A DNA stretch of 27,603 bases, from assembly GCA_964546955.1 (NCBI GenBank), contig CAZJLP010000067.1, positions 1 to 27,603 of the forward strand. Reading direction: 5' to 3'. The DNA is from CAZJLP01 sp964546955 (lineage in GTDB: Bacteria; Verrucomicrobiota; Verrucomicrobiia; Opitutales; Opitutaceae). The notes below the pieces were generated by a model, which was given only the letters and a program-made list of their open reading frames with translations, made no database searches and was not told where the DNA came from. Positions 22,019 to 27,603 of the stretch are shown in pieces (position 1 is the stretch's first letter; every line of letters starts with the position of its first letter). The translations under genes were made by a program, and so were the position numbers.

Positions 22019-22128
22019 AGGTGGAACCCAACCTCCGGGCGGGTTAGTTTGAGATCGAGTTCGAAATCGAATCAACGGCACAACGCGGGTAGTGACGAAC
22101 AAGCGCGCTCGGAGATCGCGCTCCACCT
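22019..22128. repeat. REPIN-like element 4
   Basis: AGGTGGA with hairpin AACCCA-N9-CGGGTT (one stem mismatch) and the inverted AGCGCG-N9-CGCGCT at the other end. The inner part differs from the long form. It ends 1 base before the stop codon of the outer-membrane protein gene. Confidence 0.75.
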
Positions 22129-22129
22129 C

Positions 22130-22750
22130 TCAAAACCTTACTCCCAACCCTGCAAAGACTCCGTTCGCAGCGAAATTGTCCCACCCGAGCTTCTTCGACT
22201 TGCTCTCTACCTGCAGCCGCCGGACGCCGATGTCGACATCGAAGGAATTGCCGAGACGGTAGTTCACTCCGATCGAGGCGCCCCAGGCGATATTCCACTT
22301 CGACTTCGTCACGCGGGTAGAGACTCCGACTCCCGGCGTTTGTGTGTTGAGCGTCTCTTTCTCGGTGTTGGCGATCCCCACCGCCGGACCTAAGAAAATC
22401 CACAACCGCTCTTTTTTGGTGAGCGGAATGTGGAGACGGTACTGCTGCATGATCGGGAGGTACGATTCTTTGTTGGAGGCCGATGCCGGACTTCCCTCCG
22501 TTTTGGAGTCAATCGAAAGGCTCGAAACCTCGAAGCTGACCTCGTGACGATTCGTGGGGCCCATAAATACCCCAAACGTGGCGCCGCCTCCGACAACGAT
22601 TGAATCAACCTTGCTGGAGCCCTCGTTGTCGTCCGTCCCTTCAGGCAGATAAGCCACCGCCATCGGCCGGAGAAAAACTTGAGCCTGGGCGACCGCACAA
22701 AAAACCACGCTGAGCGCGCCGACCAAGAACAAACGTGATGCAGATGTCAT
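22130..22750 (-). CDS. Outer-membrane beta-barrel protein (porin-like family)
   Basis: 206 residues. Signal peptide MTSASRLFLVGALSVVFCAV ends AQA-Q, a good signal peptidase I site. The mature part alternates hydrophobic and polar residues in strand-length stretches (HEVSFEVSSLSIDS, WNIAWGASIGVNYRL, FDVDIGVRRLQVES) and ends in GVFAGLGVRF, with the terminal Phe used for insertion by the BAM complex. Probably an 8-strand barrel like OmpX/OmpA N-domains. Ligand or role unknown. No operon partners. Confidence 0.75.
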   Translation of the reverse strand: MTSASRLFLVGALSVVFCAVAQAQVFLRPMAVAYLPEGTDDNEGSSKVDSIVVGGGATFGVFMGPTNRHEVSFEVSSLSIDSKTEGSPASASNKESYLPIMQQYRLHIPLTKKERLWIFLGPAVGIANTEKETLNTQTPGVGVSTRVTKSKWNIAWGASIGVNYRLGNSFDVDIGVRRLQVESKSKKLGWDNFAANGVFAGLGVRF

Positions 22751-22880
22751 AAGCGGTGCCGATTTAGTTACAGCTAAGTCCCGCGGGCAGACAGCCGGAT
22801 CCCCGCCTTTTACCCTGATTCACCCATCCGGAATTTGCCGGAGACGAACGGTGGACCGCTGTTCTCATCTGGTTTGCTCG

Positions 22881-23005
22881 AGGTGGAACCCGACCTCCGG
22901 GCGGGTTGCCGCGCGCCGCGCGGCGCTCCGAGCTGGAATGGTTCGTTGAATCCGACGCAAAACGCGGACCGAGCCGAAAGCGCGCTCGGAGATCGCGCTC
23001 CACCT
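22881..23005. repeat. REPIN-like element 5 (long form)
   Basis: Same layout as element 2, with inner GCCGCGCGCCGCGCGGC. It is preceded by the GCTGTTCTCA flank shared with elements 2, 3, 7 and 8. Confidence 0.85.
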
Positions 23006-23029
23006 CGATCATTCGCTCTTCGAGCGGCG

Positions 23030-23046
23030 GCGGACTAGGAGTCCGC
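23030..23046. repeat. Small palindrome GCGGACT-AGG-AGTCCGC
   Basis: Perfect 7-bp inverted repeat with a 3-base loop, touching the stop codon of the 465-residue gene. A longer relative lies at 26275-26295. Confidence 0.6.
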
Positions 23047-24443
23047 TACCACCCGCGCTCGAGCTTCGCTCTCAATTCATCGATCAGGGCATCGGTTTCG
23101 GCCGCGATCGCGATCGCCTCGGCCTTCACTTCGGTCAGCCAGGTCGCATCGACCAAATTTTCTTCTTCGCAGGTATCGGCCGCCAGCAAGGCGTCGTCCA
23201 AATAACCTCGCGCGCGCTTCAGCCAGGCGATGCTCAAGCCGCATTCATCCACGGACGGCGGCCAATTGCGGCCGTCGAGGGCGCCGGCCATTTTGCCGCC
23301 GGCCTTCATGATCGAGCCGACCAAATCTTCCACCGGGTGCTCCACCGTCGCGCCTTCTGGGACCCAATCATTCGCATCGCGATCGCGCATGACGCGGAGC
23401 GTCAGTTCTCTCGCGCGTTCGGCGAGCGGATGACGCTGATCCAACTCTTCGCGCAACTCCGGATCGTCGGCGGACTCGTTGCCTTCCTCGATCACGTCAT
23501 CCCATGACGACCTGACGATCGCATCGTCCGCCGCCGCGGAATCGGTTCCGCCGTTCCGGCCCCGCCAGCGTTTCAATTCCTCGTCCAAAATCGTTTCGAG
23601 GTCCGCGGAGTCGCCCGCCGCTTCGATTCGCGCCTGCAAGGCATCCGTCAGTCGCTCGGCTTCAGCCATCAGTTTATCCGCCGCCGCCTCAGTCAAAGGT
23701 CCTTCGCTTCCGTCGGCCTTCGCCTCGCCATCGTCGTCTTTATCGTCGCCGACCCCTTCGCTCTCGCTGTCTTCCGGCCCTTTACTCGACTCCTCGTTTT
23801 CAGCCGCCGCGGCCGCGATCTCCGCATCGATGTCGGCGGCTGGCAGATCCAGGTCATCGTCTTCGTCCCAGTCTTCTTTCGGCTTATGGTCGTCCGAACT
23901 CTCGATCGTGAATTCAACGGCCTCCGCCGCGCTCACCCCTGTGATCTGCCGCATGAATTCTTCCACGGCAGCAGCATTGGCGAGTTGCTGCCGCTTCTCG
24001 TCCTCTTCGCTCATTTCCCAGCTCGGTCCGTCGGTCGAGATAGTCAGCTGGTAATCCGCCGACTCGATCACGACGCGCCCGTTCAAGGCGCTGAACCACT
24101 CGAAATAGACGCTATTCGCCCAGTGAAAGGGAAACTTCTCGCCCTTCTTCGACATCTCCATCGCCTGCTCGACCGTCACATCGAGGACCTTCACCCGGCG
24201 CGAGGCCGTGAAGTCGCCGGTAATGCCCAGCTGATGCTGGACGAAACTTTCCGGCAAACCCGGTTTCGGCGCGCGGTTCACAAACTCAATTCGCCGTCCG
24301 GCCAGGTTGCGCCAAGCGTTGCCCGTGAGTTCGAGTTTCACCGGTTCGTCTCGGCCGACAAACCAGATCAGGCCCGTTATCCGGTTGCGTACGCGGTTAT
24401 CGATTTCGCCCCGAAGGACATACTCGTGGATGCGCCACGCCAT
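23046..24443 (-). CDS. Large acidic protein of unknown function
   Basis: 465 residues from ATG 24443. Residues ~1-150 look folded, with strands such as RITGLIWFVGRDEPVKLEL and FHWANSVYFEWFSALNGRVV. The next ~100 residues are highly acidic and low in complexity (DWDEDDDLDLP, SESEGVGDDKDDDGEAKADG), a likely flexible linker. The last ~200 residues are helical with charged repeats (ADKLMAEAERLTDALQARIE, LKRARGYLDDALLAADTCEE). No signal peptide or membrane segment, so cytosolic. No named family recognised. Confidence 0.7.
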   Translation of the reverse strand: MAWRIHEYVLRGEIDNRVRNRITGLIWFVGRDEPVKLELTGNAWRNLAGRRIEFVNRAPKPGLPESFVQHQLGITGDFTASRRVKVLDVTVEQAMEMSKKGEKFPFHWANSVYFEWFSALNGRVVIESADYQLTISTDGPSWEMSEEDEKRQQLANAAAVEEFMRQITGVSAAEAVEFTIESSDDHKPKEDWDEDDDLDLPAADIDAEIAAAAAENEESSKGPEDSESEGVGDDKDDDGEAKADGSEGPLTEAAADKLMAEAERLTDALQARIEAAGDSADLETILDEELKRWRGRNGGTDSAAADDAIVRSSWDDVIEEGNESADDPELREELDQRHPLAERARELTLRVMRDRDANDWVPEGATVEHPVEDLVGSIMKAGGKMAGALDGRNWPPSVDECGLSIAWLKRARGYLDDALLAADTCEEENLVDATWLTEVKAEAIAIAAETDALIDELRAKLERGW

Positions 24444-24570
24444 GAGGGAAACGTGCCACTCAGTGTCCTAAAGGCGAGCGCGTTCCATGCGATTTGCGAG
24501 AAATGGGGAAAACTCCGGCAGAGCCGGGGGTTTTAGAGAAGGTAGAGGGTTGTCGGAAGAGGACAGTGTA

Positions 24571-24814
24571 GGAAGAGGATAGAAGATAGAGGGTAGAAAA
24601 AGCGATCCGGTCGGATCGATACTATCTTCTATCCTCTATCCTCTTCCGCCTCTGGCTCCGAGCTTCGGACGCACAGCGTGGCGCAGTTGGATCCCCTCGC
24701 ATAAACCGAGATTCGGAGCGAGACCACCCAGGGAGGGATTCGCTCTACCTCAATCCTCTTCTGGCCCGTGGTCTTCCGACTCTATCCTCTACCCTCTATC
24801 TTCTATCCTCTTTC
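24571..24814. repeat. Heptamer-based polypurine/polypyrimidine repeats
   Basis: GGAAGAGGATAGAAGATAG at 24571-24589 is inverted at 24622-24647 with one extra heptamer (TATCCTC), and a third tract of the same units lies at 24781-24814. Units are variants of TATCCTC/TATCTTC. The 3' tract supplies the last codons and stop (AGA GGA TAG on the minus strand) of the deacetylase-like gene. The ~130 bases between them hold nothing recognised. Confidence 0.7.
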
Positions 24815-25768
24815 TGACAGGCCGCCTCGCAGCAACCACTCCGCTGTGCGGGCGATCAGGCGGTGACTTGCTTCGGCGTAGCCTCCGCTTGTCATCATGA
24901 CGGTTGGGATTCCTGCAGCCGACAGCGTTTCGAGTACGAATTTGTCCCGCTGAAATACGCCCTCCTCGCTGACGTTTTGCCGCCCGAGGGGGTCGCCGTC
25001 AACGATGTCGGTGCCGGCGTTGTAGAATGCGATCGCGGGCTTCGGACTTTCCGTCATGAAAGCGGCCAATCGCTGTTTCATCAGCGAAAGGTAGTCGTCG
25101 GTTTTGGTGCCGGACGAGATGCCGAGCAGATGCGGATACCGCTTTTCTCCCCCTACAAGCGGACCTGGGTAGGCCTCCTGGTTGAAGATATCCAGGATGT
25201 GCATCGTCGGGTCGTTCCAGAACGCCGCTTCATTTCCGTTTCCGCGGTGAGCATCCAGGTCGACGAGCCACACGGGGGCGTCGGCCTTGACGAGCCCTCT
25301 GCGACGCAGCAGCTGCGCCGCCACGGCGACATCGTTGTAGATGCAAAAGCCCTCGCTGTGATCGCGGTGCGCGTGGTGGAAGCCGCCGCCGAAATTGAAG
25401 ACGGTTCCGCGCGTCAGTGCCTCGAGGGCGGCCCGGCAGGTGCCGGCGACCGCGGCGCGCATCGGACGCAGAATCTTTCGTTGGAGCACCGCGTTGGGCA
25501 GAAAGGCCAGTGCTTTCACGCCGACCGCTTTCGCAACGACTCGAGAATCCTTGAGCGTCTCGATGAAAGTGGGATCCAGCGCGTCCGCGATGCAGGCCTT
25601 GATCTCGGCATCGGCGAAACCGTGATGCATGGGGTGGATTTGCTTTCCCAGCGCCGCCTGCACGCGCTTCCAGGCTCGAGAGAACTTCCGGCCGTCGAAG
25701 GGATGAAACCAACTTAAGACCGGAACGAAAATGTCCGTCTCCGCCGAGTGAACGATCGCGGGCTTCAT
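24803..25768 (-). CDS. Histone-deacetylase-like (class IV type) zinc hydrolase
   Basis: 321 residues from ATG 25768 (MKPAIVHSAETDIFVPVLSW). Zn-dependent amidohydrolase of the HDAC/acetoin-utilisation superfamily. Motifs in order: GGGFHHAHRDHSEGFCIYND (the charge-relay His pair and general region), WLVDLDAHRGNGN (zinc ligands Asp and His), YNAGTDIVDGDPLG (zinc ligand Asp), then MMTSGGYAE near the end. DAHxGNG rather than DVHHGNG is typical of HDAC11-like class IV members. Substrate unknown: acetyl-lysine or an acetylated small molecule. The frame is open upstream to 25948, but that part is a translated REPIN and is not coding. Confidence 0.85.
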   Translation of the reverse strand: MKPAIVHSAETDIFVPVLSWFHPFDGRKFSRAWKRVQAALGKQIHPMHHGFADAEIKACIADALDPTFIETLKDSRVVAKAVGVKALAFLPNAVLQRKILRPMRAAVAGTCRAALEALTRGTVFNFGGGFHHAHRDHSEGFCIYNDVAVAAQLLRRRGLVKADAPVWLVDLDAHRGNGNEAAFWNDPTMHILDIFNQEAYPGPLVGGEKRYPHLLGISSGTKTDDYLSLMKQRLAAFMTESPKPAIAFYNAGTDIVDGDPLGRQNVSEEGVFQRDKFVLETLSAAGIPTVMMTSGGYAEASHRLIARTAEWLLRGGLSERG

Positions 25769-25814
25769 CGGAGCTGAGGCTGGCGGAGTGCTGTGGGGAT
25801 GGCGACGACGAATG

Positions 25815-25950
25815 GGTGGAACGCGATCTCCGAGCGCGTTGCCGTGGCTCGGCGCGGGCTTCCGGGGGGTATTCCGCGAAATGCGATGTGTTGATTGCCG
25901 TGAGGCGCGGACAGAGTCGAACAAGTGCGCTCGGAGATCGCGCTCCACCT
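25815..25950. repeat. REPIN-like element 6
   Basis: Opens GGTGGA plus hairpin AACGCG-N9-CGCGTT, the same stem variant as element 1, and closes with an inverted partner ending TCCACCT. The inner part differs from the long form. Confidence 0.75.
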
Positions 25951-25979
25951 TAGGCTGCTGTTCTCAGCTGGTTTGTTCG

Positions 25980-26106
25980 AGGTGGAACCCGACCTCCGGG
26001 CGGGTTGCCGCGCTCAGCGCGGCCCTTCTGAGCGGACCGTCCGTTGAATTCGACGCGTAAACGCGGACCGAGCCAAACAAGCGCGCTCGGAGATCGCGCT
26101 CCACCT
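25980..26106. repeat. REPIN-like element 7 (long form)
   Basis: Same layout as element 2, in the same orientation, separated from element 8 by the shared TTAGGCTGCTGTTCTCAG spacer. Confidence 0.85.
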
Positions 26107-26129
26107 TAGGCTGCTGTTCTCAGTGTTTG

Positions 26130-26255
26130 AGGTGGAACCCGACCTCCGGGCGGGTTGCCGCGCACAGCGCGGCCTTCTGAGCGGACCGTCCGTTGAATTC
26201 GACGCGTAAACGCGGACCGAGCCAAACAAGCGCGCTCGGAGATCGCGCTTCACCT
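26130..26255. repeat. REPIN-like element 8 (long form)
   Basis: Same layout as element 7, almost identical to it. It ends CTTCACCT instead of CTCCACCT. Confidence 0.85.
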
Positions 26256-26274
26256 CAAGCCCTCTTTGAGCGGG

Positions 26275-26295
26275 GGCGGACTAGGATAGTCCGCC
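26275..26295. repeat. Small palindrome GGCGGACTA-GGA-TAGTCCGCC
   Basis: Perfect 9-bp inverted repeat with a 3-base loop, related to that at 23030-23046. Both follow a REPIN and a TGAGCGG or CGAGCGG sequence. Confidence 0.6.
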
Positions 26296-26306
26296 CTACT
26301 CGAGCC

Positions 26307-26327
26307 AACCTGCCCGGAGGTCAGGTT
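26307..26327. repeat. Solitary REP-like hairpin (AACCTG-N9-CAGGTT)
   Basis: On the minus strand AACCTGACCTCCGGGCAGGTT: the same loop as the REPIN hairpins with another fully paired stem variant, preceded by GGGGGA in place of AGGTGGA. No inverted partner is nearby. Confidence 0.6.
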
Positions 26328-26353
26328 CCCCCTCAGGCCCCTAAAACGAAGAA

Positions 26354-26385
26354 GGCCCGAGCGCTGCTTTCGCAACGCTCGGGCC
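26354..26385 (-). terminator. Intrinsic terminator of the rRNA operon
   Basis: GGCCCGAGCG, a 12-base loop, CGCTCGGGCC, then TTCTTCGTTTT on the minus strand, 6 bases past the 5S gene: a 10-bp GC-rich stem with a T-rich tail. Confidence 0.85.
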
Positions 26386-26391
26386 ATAAAA

Positions 26392-26506
26392 CCTGGCAAC
26401 AACCTACTCTCGCGGGACCTATCGTCCTACTACCATTGGCTGCTCGGGGCTTAACGACCGTGTTCGAGATGGGAACGGGTGGGACCCCCGGCATATGGTC
26501 ACCAGG
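26392..26506 (-). rRNA. rrf: 5S ribosomal RNA
   Basis: About 115 bases. The minus strand contains CCCACCCGTTCCCATCTCGA and ACACGGTCGTTAAG, the universal 5S core, and closes with the paired ends CCTGGTGACC and GGTTGTTGCCAGG. It lies ~105 bases downstream of the 23S gene in the normal order. Confidence 0.95.
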
Positions 26507-26612
26507 AAGGGAAGCCCGATCGACGAAACGTCGTCGGGCAAGTGACGAAAAATTTAGGATCTAACTTAGTATCGTCCGTAAGGAGGTAAAATAAACGCCC
26601 TAGAACAATAAG

Positions 26613-27603
<991 letters not shown>

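Noticed and set aside
24863..25717. 284-codon plus-strand ORF
   Set aside because: Antisense to the histone-deacetylase-like gene, whose motifs are unmistakable.
25769..25948. N-terminal extension of the deacetylase-like ORF
   Set aside because: It is a translation of REPIN element 6 and intergenic DNA; family members start near MKPAIVHS.
21118..26255. CRISPR array
   Set aside because: The repeats are ~90-135 bp, spaced irregularly, with coding genes between them and no unique spacers of constant length.

Overview
The window looks like a contig from a Verrucomicrobiota bacterium, most likely near Opitutaceae, but this is inferred. The supporting evidence is a Chlamydia-type (class Ic-like) ribonucleotide reductase, high GC, RAYT-associated dispersed palindromes, and RNA genes that are bacterial but not proteobacterial in detail. 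A 10-N assembly gap lies inside nrdA.

Positions 1-8150 are an accessory mosaic. Two short boundary motifs, here called M1 (core GGTCTGACCCCTTTT) and M2 (core TTTTTAGCCTGTCCCTTAT), alternate along it. Segments running M2 to M1 carry intact or decayed copies of one small lipoprotein gene. Segments running M1 to M2 carry unrelated cargo: a WD40 gene fragment, an S41 peptidase, a pair of secreted paralogues with a Y1/HUH transposase, a SUKH-family protein, and a membrane-anchored unknown.

Positions 8158-15015 are a defence island. On the minus strand is a type III CBASS-like operon in the order CD-NTase, HORMA, TRIP13-like AAA+ ATPase, a SLOG-like plus nucleoside-deoxyribosyltransferase/TIR-like effector, and a DEDDh exonuclease. 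The genes overlap or nearly touch. Divergent from it on the plus strand are a DUF4160 gene, a DUF2442-XRE regulator and a KGGVGR-type ParA-like ATPase with a TPR-like C-terminus. Two similar palindromes lie in the divergent promoter region, one over a predicted CBASS promoter and one just before the DUF4160 start, so the XRE protein may control both units.

Positions 15759-20820 hold the ribonucleotide reductase genes, all minus strand. nrdB has no Tyr at the usual radical position (Leu instead) and carries the chlamydial Glu ligand, so a Mn/Fe-type cofactor is predicted. It is preceded by two NrdR-box-like sites 32 bp apart and followed by a strong terminator. nrdA has two ATP cones. A 31-codon ORF overlaps the nrdA stop codon as ATGA and repeats the C-terminal CxxC tail of NrdA.

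Positions 21117-26330 are chromosomal housekeeping and hypothetical genes (RAYT transposase, outer-membrane barrel, acidic unknown protein, histone-deacetylase-like hydrolase) interspersed with eight REPIN-like elements. Their hairpin stems show compensatory base changes. The window ends in an rRNA operon on the minus strand: 23S (partial), 5S and a terminator.
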